From Thalassovita mediterranea (GTDB lineage: Bacteria; Pseudomonadota; Alphaproteobacteria; Rhodobacterales; Rhodobacteraceae): a stretch of DNA of 64,000 nucleotides. The position numbers and the translations under genes are program-made. This document shows, one piece after another, positions 55,140 through 63,009 of the stretch. Location: NCBI RefSeq assembly GCF_001458435.1, contig NZ_CYSF01000012.1:62001-126000 (forward strand), given 5' to 3'. The notes beneath the pieces were generated by a model. It ran no database searches. It worked only from the letters and a program-made list of their open reading frames with translations, and had not been told where the DNA came from. Positions within the stretch are counted from its first letter, which is position 1, and each line of letters starts with the position of its first letter.

Positions 55140-56153
55140 TCAACGATATGCTGTCGGTACAATAGAAACCGGCGCAAGGGCCGAATGGGGCACAACCTGA
55201 ATATCTGTGCCTGCGTCGTCGTTGATCCCGCGCAGCAATGCAACCTGCGTATCGTCAAGCCAGACCTCTAACCCACCGGCGGGGCCATCGCGATGGCGCA
55301 GGTCCAGTTCGGGCACACCACTGTCGAGGCTATCATCATAGATCAGGACCAGCGTGTCTTCTTTAACGTCGAAATCCATCACTTCAGCAGTTTCGGTATC
55401 TGTTGCGGCGATCAGTTGGTCTGCCCCATCGCCGCCAGTCACAACATCCAGTCCGCCGAAATGCACAATGTCATCGCCCGCGCCGCCGTTGAGGAAATCC
55501 TGTTCCGCGGCTGTTTCACCCACGGTTCCCTGTAGTACGTCATTCCCTAATCCACCGAACAGCACATCCTGCCCTGCGCCGCCGGTCAGTGTGTCATTCG
55601 CCAACCCACCTTGCAGCCGATCATTATCCTGCCCGCCCTGCAGATCATCATTGCCATCGCCACCAAAAAGCTGGTCCTCTCCTGCTCCGCCTACAAGGGT
55701 ATCGTTATCGTTGTGGCCAAACAGTTGGTCATGTCCGCTGTCGCCCTGCAGCAGATCATCGTCTTCCTGCCCGTGCAGGGTGTCGTTGCCCGCGCCGCCA
55801 GCCAGCGTATCATGGCCAGTGCCGCCAAATAGATCATCCCGTCCGGATCCGCCCTCTATCAGATCGTCACCGCCATAGCCGTTTGCCTGATCGTCCCCGC
55901 CTTGGGCCAGAATGCTGTTATCGTCTGCGTCGCCAGCAATGACGTCGTCGCCATTGCTGCCGTTCAGAATGGCCGTCAGCGCGTCCCCCGGGGAAACCTC
56001 TGTTTCAGTTGCGGTGAGTGTTTCAATGGTGGCGTCGATGTCCTCAGTTTCAGAGGTGGGGTCATCAACATCCTCATCCAGTGGCATCGCAACCAGGCCC
56101 ACCAGCGCAACACCGGCCATCATCGCCCCTAGCATTCCTGCCATCATCAACAT
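55140..56153 (-). CDS. Acidic RTX calcium-binding protein with hydrophobic N-terminus
   Basis: 337 residues. An uncharged hydrophobic N-terminus of about 22 residues (MLMMAGMLGAMMAGVALVGL) leads into an acidic linker, then roughly fifteen glycine-rich RTX nonapeptides (GGxGxDxLx) over residues 65 to 235, and a C-terminal domain ending in SIVPTAYR. The RTX repeats bind calcium and fold into a beta-roll. No type I secretion genes are near, and the hydrophobic start has no basic n-region as Sec signals do. Related to the two genes at 57326 and 58238. Confidence 0.78.
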   Translation of the reverse strand: MLMMAGMLGAMMAGVALVGLVAMPLDEDVDDPTSETEDIDATIETLTATETEVSPGDALTAILNGSNGDDVIAGDADDNSILAQGGDDQANGYGGDDLIEGGSGRDDLFGGTGHDTLAGGAGNDTLHGQEDDDLLQGDSGHDQLFGHNDNDTLVGGAGEDQLFGGDGNDDLQGGQDNDRLQGGLANDTLTGGAGQDVLFGGLGNDVLQGTVGETAAEQDFLNGGAGDDIVHFGGLDVVTGGDGADQLIAATDTETAEVMDFDVKEDTLVLIYDDSLDSGVPELDLRHRDGPAGGLEVWLDDTQVALLRGINDDAGTDIQVVPHSALAPVSIVPTAYR

Positions 56154-56284
56154 CAGATCACCCGCCCGCGCTACCCAAACCAAACAGCGACACAAAACCA
56201 CTAGACGGCGTGTAGTGTGCGCGCCTGATGTGATTGGGTCAAAGCAGATCGGTCGCTATGGTTAATGGGGGCGTTGCAGGGCGG

Positions 56285-56602
56285 TTAGTTTCCTGTGCTG
56301 GTGCCGACCGCGCGTTCAAATTCGTCGGACAGGATAACCATCCAGTCGCCGATCAGTGGCAGGAATTCGAACTGAGACAACCACCATCCGATCATCGAAA
56401 CCAGTAGAGACGCGCCGATGACGGACCCTAGACCAAAAGCCAAACCGCGCATGAATTGGAACCCCAACAGGCGCCACCGTGAATTCTGTACTGCGATAAA
56501 ACGGTGGTTGTTGAACCGTTCGACCTCTGCCGTCAGGCGACGGATCGCTTCTTCTTGGCTGTTCTGGGGGGCGGTTTGTGGTGTGTCCGTCTGTTGATCC
56601 AT
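56285..56602 (-). CDS. DUF5665 family membrane protein
   Basis: 105 residues. A polar N-terminus precedes the conserved RFNNHRFI and FQFMRGLAFGLGSVIGASLLVS of DUF5665; one transmembrane segment is predicted near residues 55-75. Function unknown. The ATG shares a base with the stop of the DUF1643 gene, so the two are translationally coupled. Confidence 0.75.
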   Translation of the reverse strand: MDQQTDTPQTAPQNSQEEAIRRLTAEVERFNNHRFIAVQNSRWRLLGFQFMRGLAFGLGSVIGASLLVSMIGWWLSQFEFLPLIGDWMVILSDEFERAVGTSTGN

Positions 56603-57132
56603 CAGGCATTCCCTTCTTGTGCTGGGATGTCCCACAATTCCGGCTGTTGGGTGTAGGCGATGTACAGCGGGTGTTTGGGGTGCCCTGCCTTGGTCAGACC
56701 CAATGCGTAGACCGGCTTGCCCGTGGCGCGCAGCAGGCTTGCGACGTGGGCGCCGTGGTTCAAGTGATCGCCATGACTGCCCCATGCGGCGATGATTTGA
56801 TCAGCCCAGTCGCATCCTTCTAGGATCGCGGCGTCATTGGCGGGACCGATGGGGTCTTGTGCGGCGCGCATCGCCTTAGGGTCCGTGTCGCGCCAGGCAA
56901 AGATGTTGGTCACGCGAAACGCCCCAAACCCCAGCGCCCGTGCCCGCCGTTCGCAGCGTTCCACCGTTGGATCATTCTGCTCCTCTGTCGCCGTCGACGG
57001 GTTCAGCATCACAAACAGCGCCTTTTGCCCCCCCGAATCCCAGATTCGCGTCAGCTGATACCTGTAGCGTTCACAGTCAGAGTAGGTGGCGGTGGACAGG
57101 GCGTCGCCCTTTTGGAAATCGCGTGTGATCAT
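56602..57132 (-). CDS. DUF1643 domain protein
   Basis: 176 residues. The DUF1643 pattern is clear: LFVMLNPSTATEEQNDPT, then RCERRARALGFGAFRVTNIFA, AAWGSHGDH and the closing GHPKHPLYI. Function unknown; the fold has been linked to nucleic acid or nucleotide processing only by prediction. It lies within the accessory island of RTX genes on the opposite strand and is coupled to DUF5665. Confidence 0.85.
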   Translation of the reverse strand: MITRDFQKGDALSTATYSDCERYRYQLTRIWDSGGQKALFVMLNPSTATEEQNDPTVERCERRARALGFGAFRVTNIFAWRDTDPKAMRAAQDPIGPANDAAILEGCDWADQIIAAWGSHGDHLNHGAHVASLLRATGKPVYALGLTKAGHPKHPLYIAYTQQPELWDIPAQEGNA

Positions 57133-57325
57133 CCGCTTTATTGGCCATATTTCTGACGTTAGTGCAATTGGTAGAGAACCTTTGCCTTATAAAACAGGGC
57201 GACACTGGACCTAGGTCCTGTTGGTGGCGCGTCATTCGTCGTCAGTTAGATGACTCATACCTCCCATAGGGATGTGCTAGGTTTATCCCATAAGTCGACC
57301 ACGACTACCGATGTGAGGTTTAACG

Positions 57326-58153
57326 ATGACACTCTTGATTTTGCTCAGCGCGATGATGGCCGGGACTTTGAGCTTGGTTGATACCAACGATGCAGATCAG
57401 GTTGATCAAGATGCCCAATCGGATGACGTGGATGCGCCAGAAACGGCTCAGCAGGACGACCAGCAAATCATGGGACTGGACGAACTGCTAAATGGCGGCC
57501 GTGGTGACGACGTTCTGGGTGGGGGCACCGGGAACGACACACTGTTTGGCGCTGACGGAGCAGATACGCTGAACGGCGGTCAAGGGGACGACCTGCTGTT
57601 CAGCGGCTCCAGCGACTATTTTTCTGATGATTGGAACCACCAGCCCGGTGAAATCAGCCTGACCGACAACGACGGTGACGTCATGAACGGCGGCGAAGGC
57701 GATGACACCCTGTATGTTGGCCCGAACGCCACGGCCACCGGTGGTGAGGGTGCTGATACCTTCAAAGCCTATGCAGACAACTACTTCGGCGACAATGAAG
57801 CCGCAGTGATTACCGATTTCACAATCGGTGAAGACAATCTGGAAGTGGACTATGCGCTGCATCAGGGCGTCTACACCACCGACTTTGACACGCAGGACGC
57901 GGTCGATACCTTCATGATCACCCATGACGCCGAAACTGATACTACCATTGTTGAATTGGATGGTGATGAGGTGCTGCGCATGAACGGTGACCAAACCGCG
58001 ATGACCGTTGCGTTCTATGACGCCGAAACCAATGCCGACGCACCCGTTTGGCTGGATGTTGAAGGTAACGAAATCACCGCAGCAGAGGGCGAAGCTGCAG
58101 ATCTGGTTCTGACCGCACGTCCGCTGGACGCTCTGATCGGTGAACGCAGCTGA
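57326..58153 (+). CDS. Acidic RTX-repeat protein with hydrophobic N-terminus, shorter repeat block
   Basis: 275 residues. Starts MTLLILLSAMMAGTLSLVDT, an uncharged hydrophobic helix, then an Asp/Gln-rich linker, RTX nonapeptides (GGRGDDVLGGGTGNDTLFGA) over about residues 52-95 and again near 118-145, and a C-terminal domain with ITDFTIGEDNLEVD and VAFYDAE...GEAADLVLT. The last block is shared with the gene at 58238. Calcium binding by the repeats is expected. Secretion route not evident. Confidence 0.78.
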   Translation: MTLLILLSAMMAGTLSLVDTNDADQVDQDAQSDDVDAPETAQQDDQQIMGLDELLNGGRGDDVLGGGTGNDTLFGADGADTLNGGQGDDLLFSGSSDYFSDDWNHQPGEISLTDNDGDVMNGGEGDDTLYVGPNATATGGEGADTFKAYADNYFGDNEAAVITDFTIGEDNLEVDYALHQGVYTTDFDTQDAVDTFMITHDAETDTTIVELDGDEVLRMNGDQTAMTVAFYDAETNADAPVWLDVEGNEITAAEGEAADLVLTARPLDALIGERS

Positions 58154-58237
58154 TCCGGATATCAAACGGAATTAAGCGAAAATTCATGTAAATCTGTTCT
58201 TCTCATAGCAATCAGGTTTGTTGTGTGAGGTTCTATC

Positions 58238-58924
58238 ATGTCCCCTTGGTTGCTGTTGTTGCTGGCTGTCCCGCTGGCAATTGGTGTGTCGGTATCCCAA
58301 TCCATATTGAGTTTTGTCGAAGATCTGGAAGCGGCCGCAGATCCGGATCGCACCGGTGGTGAGGGACGTGTGGATGATCCTGATGATGATGACCCGGTTG
58401 TGGTGGCTGTTCCGGACCCGACATACGATCTGTTGTCACTGGTGTCGTCCACGCCCTTAGCGGGGGCCGACACGTTGGCCGGTGAAGAGGAGATGGCAGG
58501 CGGGGCAGCGCTGGATCTGTTGCTCTCCAGCGAAGATGCGGAACAAGAAACGACGCTTTTGTTTGATTTAGACACTGATTCAGAGATAGAACTGCCCACA
58601 GATCAGCCCGTGGATTTTACCGCCGGAGAGGACCAGTTGACGATCTACCTGACCGAGGGAAAGACAGGCGCGGCACAATCAATGCTGCCAAAACTGATGT
58701 TCGACTATGATGGCGCGCAGGATCGCACGACGCTATCCGCGGGGGACCATCCGCTGACCACGCTGACGGGGAATCAACGGGGACTAAGCGTTGCGTTTTA
58801 TGAGGCTGGAAATGGCCCCCTCTGGCAGGATTCACGAGGGGAAGAGTTGTCCTCAGAAGATGGGGAGGCGGCAGATATCATTCTGGCTCTCATCACCATG
58901 AAGGAGATGTCGCAGGCGGCATGA
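58238..58924 (+). CDS. Paralogue of the RTX protein lacking RTX repeats
   Basis: 228 residues. Begins with MSPWLLLLLAVPLAIGVSVS, again without basic residues, followed by an acidic linker. No GGxGxDxLx repeats are present. The C-terminal half shares GEDQLTIYL, RGLSVAFYEAG and EEGEAADIILAL-type blocks with the gene 84 bases upstream at 57326. It appears to be the same family after loss of the repeats, or the ancestral form. Function unknown. Confidence 0.65.
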   Translation: MSPWLLLLLAVPLAIGVSVSQSILSFVEDLEAAADPDRTGGEGRVDDPDDDDPVVVAVPDPTYDLLSLVSSTPLAGADTLAGEEEMAGGAALDLLLSSEDAEQETTLLFDLDTDSEIELPTDQPVDFTAGEDQLTIYLTEGKTGAAQSMLPKLMFDYDGAQDRTTLSAGDHPLTTLTGNQRGLSVAFYEAGNGPLWQDSRGEELSSEDGEAADIILALITMKEMSQAA

Positions 58925-59170
58925 ACCTGAGCGTGTTTGTCTGCGCGTGGCGGCTTTCGTCACGCCGCCGCCTAGATCATTTACACTGCGCCGCTTGTAC
59001 TTTTTGGGCCCGATTTCCTAGCGTCGCTTCTTTTAGCGAAGCCTGCCAGAACCTCGTGGCGCTTGATTTGGTTTGCGTATCGAGAGCTTGCTGAGGGAAG
59101 GCGCCCCATTGGCACAGGGCCAGACTGCATTGAGCTGGCTCTGCGGATTGGGCAGGCGGTTGGCGGGCTC

Positions 59171-60082
59171 TTAGCCGCGCACAAAGACGCGGCTGGGGTG
59201 TAGTTCGCCTGCCTTGAATACGCCAACAGCAACCGCTTCGCCGTTCAGGCTGGCCCAGCATTCATCGCCGTATTCCACGTCCGTCGCGATCACCAGACCG
59301 GGGTTGCCGTTGCGCAGTTTTGCGGCGCCCTGTTCAGTGGTCTTGACCTCTGGCAGGTCAGCCAACCCCTGTTCCAGAGGTAGCAGATGATCGTCCAGTT
59401 CGGGGGTGCGTGCCAGCTCTTCGATCTGTTCATATGTCAGGCCATCCTCTGCCTCAAACGGGCCGGACCAGATGCGGCGCAGGTGCAGAACGTGGCCATG
59501 ACATCCCAGTGCCGCGCCCAGATCGCGGGCGATGGAGCGGACATAACCGCCCTTGCCACAGACCATTTCCAGTTCGACATGATCGGCATCGGGACGGTCG
59601 GTCATCACCAATTCATCCACCCAGAGGGGGCGGGCGGCAATTTCAAAATCTTCGTCACCGTCGCGGGCCAGCTTATAAGCGCGCTCGCCGTCGATTTTCA
59701 CCGCAGAAAACTTCGGCGGCACCTGCATGATGTCGCCAAGGAAGCCACCCAGTGCTGCTTTGATATCCTCATCGGTGGGACGGTCAGCGCTTTCGGCGAT
59801 GACTTCGCCTTCGGCGTCGTCGGTGTTGGTTGCCTGACCCAGACGCACCACAAAACGGTAGGCTTTCAGCGCGTCGGTGATGAAGGGCACGGTTTTGGTC
59901 GCCTCGCCTAGGGCGACGGCCAGAACCCCGGTCGCTTCGGGATCAAGGGTGCCTGCATGGCCGGCCTTCTTCGCTTCCAGCGCCCAGCGGACCTTGTTCA
60001 CCACCGCGGTCGAGGTTATGCCTGCCGGTTTGTCGACCACCAGCCAGCCCGAAATGTCACGCCCCTTGCGCTTGCGTCCCAT
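59171..60082 (-). CDS. truB: tRNA pseudouridine(55) synthase
   Basis: 303 residues from the ATG at 60082 ([20 protein letters not shown]). Catalytic Asp47 lies in the [10 protein letters not shown] motif; KAGHAGT and the later [12 protein letters not shown] are typical. TruB makes pseudouridine at position 55 in the T-loop of tRNAs. Normally this gene is followed by rpsO; here an accessory island of about 4 kb lies between. The last residues have a PUA-like C-terminus (HPSRVFVRG). Confidence 0.96.
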   Translation of the reverse strand: MGRKRKGRDISGWLVVDKPAGITSTAVVNKVRWALEAKKAGHAGTLDPEATGVLAVALGEATKTVPFITDALKAYRFVVRLGQATNTDDAEGEVIAESADRPTDEDIKAALGGFLGDIMQVPPKFSAVKIDGERAYKLARDGDEDFEIAARPLWVDELVMTDRPDADHVELEMVCGKGGYVRSIARDLGAALGCHGHVLHLRRIWSGPFEAEDGLTYEQIEELARTPELDDHLLPLEQGLADLPEVKTTEQGAAKLRNGNPGLVIATDVEYGDECWASLNGEAVAVGVFKAGELHPSRVFVRG

Positions 60083-60190
60083 GATGATCCCCAATCTGTC
60101 GTGAAAACTAGAGTGGCGCGCCAGTTACCGCAGCGGGGCGGGTGTGTCAAATTGAGCCTTTTAAATTGAGCCTGTCAAAATAGGATGGGG

Positions 60191-60934
60191 TCACTCTCCT
60201 AACGGCACCGTTACCCCGATCATCGGACCCACGGGAAACCCGATATCCGCGCGGCCCTGCGCGGGGATGTAGATGCGTGACACCTTCCCATCCAGAAATA
60301 GTGCGTTGGGCAGTTTTAGATGATCGCGGAACAACAGGCCGAAATCGTGAAAATTCACCCGCGCATCCGAAATCGCAAAGACCACACGCCGCCCGTCGGC
60401 AGAGGTGCCAACACCATTGCGCAGAAAGCGAGAAGTGCCATCGGGGATGAAGCGGGGATGCAACTGCCCGTCAATCACCAGCATCGGCCCTGATTGGGTG
60501 GCATAGCGGCAAATGGGCCGTTCATCGGCAAAGCGTAGGGTTTCCAGCACATCGGCGCGGCCATCGCGGATGCAGAACACGCCATTGGGCAACAGGCCAA
60601 AGTTGCCATCGCTGGCACCCGTTAACAGGCGGGTTTGTTCCACCCCATCCTCAATATACAGCCCGACAGGCGCGCGGTCGGGGTGATACATGCCGCCGTT
60701 CATCGCAAAGCTCAGCACGCGTCCCTCATTCGCCAGCATCTGATCAATGCGACCATAGCTGCCCAGCAGCCCACGGGAATCACTGTGAAACAGGCGCAGA
60801 TCGTCAGAGGCAGGATCGACCTCACACACTGTATAAGGCGTGCCCAAATAAGAAAGGCGCTGGCAATCCAGCGCCCTTGCAGGGGATGCAATAACAGTGA
60901 GCGCCAGCATCAACAGGGGAAGAAACCGGCGCAT
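60191..60934 (-). CDS. Phosphodiester glycosidase (NAGPA-like) family protein
   Basis: 247 residues. A signal peptide (MRRFLPLLMLALTVIASPARA) is followed by FAMNGGMYHPDRAPVGLYIEDG and the GPMLVIDGQ and FLRNGVGTSADGR blocks of the NAGPA/phosphodiester glycosidase fold, with the conserved FLDG motif. The family cleaves sugar phosphodiesters in some members; bacterial substrates are mostly unknown. It lies between truB and rbfA, on the same strand. Confidence 0.83.
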   Translation of the reverse strand: MRRFLPLLMLALTVIASPARALDCQRLSYLGTPYTVCEVDPASDDLRLFHSDSRGLLGSYGRIDQMLANEGRVLSFAMNGGMYHPDRAPVGLYIEDGVEQTRLLTGASDGNFGLLPNGVFCIRDGRADVLETLRFADERPICRYATQSGPMLVIDGQLHPRFIPDGTSRFLRNGVGTSADGRRVVFAISDARVNFHDFGLLFRDHLKLPNALFLDGKVSRIYIPAQGRADIGFPVGPMIGVTVPLGE

Positions 60935-60940
60935 CCCAGC

Positions 60941-61378
60941 TTAGCTTTCGTCTGCTTCGCCGTCAGTGTCGCTATCCGGCTTGTCCAGATCGCGGCGCAC
61001 GTCTTCGCGGTTCAGCAGCGCGCGGGTTTCATCCATCCGGTCAAAGGAGGTGTCGACCTTGAACCGCAGTTCCGGCGCGTGTTTCAGGCCACATTTGCGG
61101 CCGATCAGGCGGCGCAACTCGCCCTGGTTGCGGGCCAGAATTTTGACCGCCTCATCCCCGTCTTTGCCGCCCAGTGGCAGCACATAACAGGTCGCGACGC
61201 GCAGGTCCGAGGTGATCTGCACCTCGCCCACCGTGATCGACATGCGGGCAAGCGCATCATCATGCACCTCACCCCGCATCAAGAGGTCAGACATCGTCCG
61301 GCGGATCAACTCGCCGACGCGCAATTGCCGGGTGCTGGGCCCGGCGCCATATGAATTTCCTTTGGCCATAGGCTGCAT
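60941..61378 (-). CDS. rbfA: 30S ribosome-binding factor RbfA
   Basis: 145 residues. The RbfA KH fold is shown by [17 protein letters not shown], the [18 protein letters not shown] strand and [20 protein letters not shown]. RbfA helps 30S maturation and cold adaptation. The C-terminus is acidic and variable. The start at 61378 is used; an ATG at 61369 is an alternative. Transcribed divergently from dapB. Confidence 0.95.
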   Translation of the reverse strand: MQPMAKGNSYGAGPSTRQLRVGELIRRTMSDLLMRGEVHDDALARMSITVGEVQITSDLRVATCYVLPLGGKDGDEAVKILARNQGELRRLIGRKCGLKHAPELRFKVDTSFDRMDETRALLNREDVRRDLDKPDSDTDGEADES

Positions 61379-61459
61379 CTAAGGCGTCATGGCCCCTTTG
61401 CCAAGCGGGCAATGCTGGTCTATGCAGGCAAAAACCAAGTTTTCAGGAGTTTCGAAGTC

Positions 61460-62269
61460 ATGACCAACTTGCCGGGAATCGTCATCACGGGTGCATCGGG
61501 CCGTATGGGGCAGATGCTGATCAAGACCGTGCTGGACAGCGACAAGGCCAAGCTGGTCGGCGTGGTGGAGCGCACTGGCCACGATTGGGTGGGCCGCGAT
61601 GTTGGCGCTTGCATGGGTGGGGCAGACGTTGGGGTGAGTGTCACCGATGACGCGCTGGCGGCCTTTGCACAGGCGCAGGCGGTGATTGATTTCACCGCGC
61701 CTGCCGCGACGGTGGAATTTGCCGCATTGGCTGCGCAGGCGCGTGCGGTGCATGTGATCGGCACCACCGGTATGGACGACGAACACCTCGCCAAACTGAA
61801 CGCCGCATCGCGTCATGCAACGATCATCCGCGCGGGCAACATGTCGCTGGGTGTGAACCTGCTGGTGCAGCTCACGAAAAAGGTTGCCGCCGCGCTGGAT
61901 GAGGATTTCGATATCGAAGTGATCGAGGCGCACCATAACCAAAAGGTCGATGCACCCTCTGGCACCGCCTTGATGCTGGGTGAGGCCGCTGCCGAAGGGC
62001 GCGGCGTGGATCTGGCGGATGTGCGCGATTCGGGCCGTGACGGCATCACCGGCGCGCGCAAGAAAGGCGATATCGGCTTCACCGCGATCCGTGGTGGCGA
62101 CATCGTTGGTGAACATGACGTGCTGTTTGCCGCTGCGGGTGAACGCATTGTGCTGCGCCATCTGGCCACCGATCGCGCCATTTTTGCCCGTGGGGCGCTG
62201 AAGGCGGCGCTTTGGGGGCAGGGCAAGGCGCCCGGTGAATATGATATGATTGACGTGCTGGGCCTCTGA
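61460..62269 (+). CDS. dapB: 4-hydroxy-tetrahydrodipicolinate reductase
   Basis: 269 residues. The nucleotide-binding GASGRMG lies at 9-15 after IVIT, and the signature [15 protein letters not shown] is complete. DapB makes tetrahydrodipicolinate in lysine/DAP synthesis. Chosen start ATG at 61460 with AGGAG about 10 bases upstream. Confidence 0.97.
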   Translation: MTNLPGIVITGASGRMGQMLIKTVLDSDKAKLVGVVERTGHDWVGRDVGACMGGADVGVSVTDDALAAFAQAQAVIDFTAPAATVEFAALAAQARAVHVIGTTGMDDEHLAKLNAASRHATIIRAGNMSLGVNLLVQLTKKVAAALDEDFDIEVIEAHHNQKVDAPSGTALMLGEAAAEGRGVDLADVRDSGRDGITGARKKGDIGFTAIRGGDIVGEHDVLFAAAGERIVLRHLATDRAIFARGALKAALWGQGKAPGEYDMIDVLGL

Positions 62270-62342
62270 CCCACCGCGTACACAACTTGGCACAGATCTT
62301 GCGGGGTGGGGGCGATGTTCCTCACCCCGTGGTTTTTCCAAG

Positions 62343-62726
62343 ATGCTGCGCACCTGCCTGTTTCTGCTAAGCTTTGTCCCCCTTGCTACCCTCGTGCTGC
62401 CGCCGGTGCCGCAGGCGCAGGCCGAAGGGTTCTTTACCATGAAGGACCGTGAGGATTTCCTGCTGCAAATGTCGGGGAAATATATCAGTCAGACCGGCCT
62501 ATGGATGCGGTTTGACGATCTGGGGCAGGTGAAGGGTCGTGTTTGGGGGCGGCCTTTGCTGGGCAATTGGGAATGGCGCGACGGGCAACTGTGCAAGCGT
62601 GTGTTCCACGGCACCATTGATCAGGGCGAGACCTGCGGAATTGTGCGGTCTAGCGGCGCGACGCTGTATATCGTGCCAGACAAGGGACAGGGCGAGCGCG
62701 AACGCTATAGCATTGGGATGGATTGA
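62343..62726 (+). CDS. Secreted small protein of unknown function
   Basis: 127 residues. A signal peptide (MLRTCLFLLSFVPLATLVLP, QAQA cleavage) leads to a mature part with two cysteines (LCKRV and ETCGI), consistent with one disulfide, and strand motifs such as RPLLGNWEWRDGQ. I recall related Rhodobacteraceae proteins that are labelled dihydrodipicolinate reductase by mistake because of their place after dapB, but this is not checked. It is not a reductase: no nucleotide motif. Confidence 0.7.
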   Translation: MLRTCLFLLSFVPLATLVLPPVPQAQAEGFFTMKDREDFLLQMSGKYISQTGLWMRFDDLGQVKGRVWGRPLLGNWEWRDGQLCKRVFHGTIDQGETCGIVRSSGATLYIVPDKGQGERERYSIGMD

Positions 62727-62750
62727 TCCCGATACGCCCTGCGCCAGCGA

Positions 62751-62930
62751 TTAGAAATCGACCGCGATGCCCTTCTTTTCCCAGTCGCCATAGCGCACGG
62801 GTTCAGGGCCATCACGCCCACCCAGCTCTTTGGGCAGCGCCTCGGCTTCGGCGGCTTTCTTGCGGCGCTCTTCTGCCTCGGCCAGCGCGCGCTGGGCGGC
62901 GGGGGGCAGGTTTTTCTCAATCTCGCTCAT
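62751..62930 (-). CDS. DUF1674 family protein (SDHAF4-like succinate dehydrogenase assembly factor)
   Basis: 59 residues: a charged helical N-terminus rich in Ala/Glu/Lys, then the family signature at the end, ELGGRDGPEPVRYGDW followed by EKKGIAVDF. This GGRDGPEPxRYGDWEkkG pattern defines DUF1674, the bacterial relative of mitochondrial SDHAF4, which stabilises the flavinylated SdhA. It is short, so easily missed. It faces the rsmB-type gene on the other strand, an association also known in Rhodobacteraceae. Confidence 0.88.
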   Translation of the reverse strand: MSEIEKNLPPAAQRALAEAEERRKKAAEAEALPKELGGRDGPEPVRYGDWEKKGIAVDF

Positions 62931-63009
62931 GCATGCGTCCTTTCTAAGGAACTATAGCGCTGATATACGCCCCTCACGCGCCAAGGCAAAGAGGCCGAAG
63001 GATTATCAT

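Noticed and set aside
57207-57218. 12-base palindrome GGACCTAGGTCC before the RTX gene
   Set aside because: Noted as a possible operator but short palindromes of this size are expected by chance in this window, and there is no second copy or promoter context.
58977-59261. 94-codon minus-strand frame in the gap beside truB
   Set aside because: It overlaps the truB 3' end in another frame, has low-complexity Arg/Gln content and no ribosome-binding site; the 246-base gap is left without a gene, containing only a GGCGGC/GCCGCC hairpin near 58949-58969.
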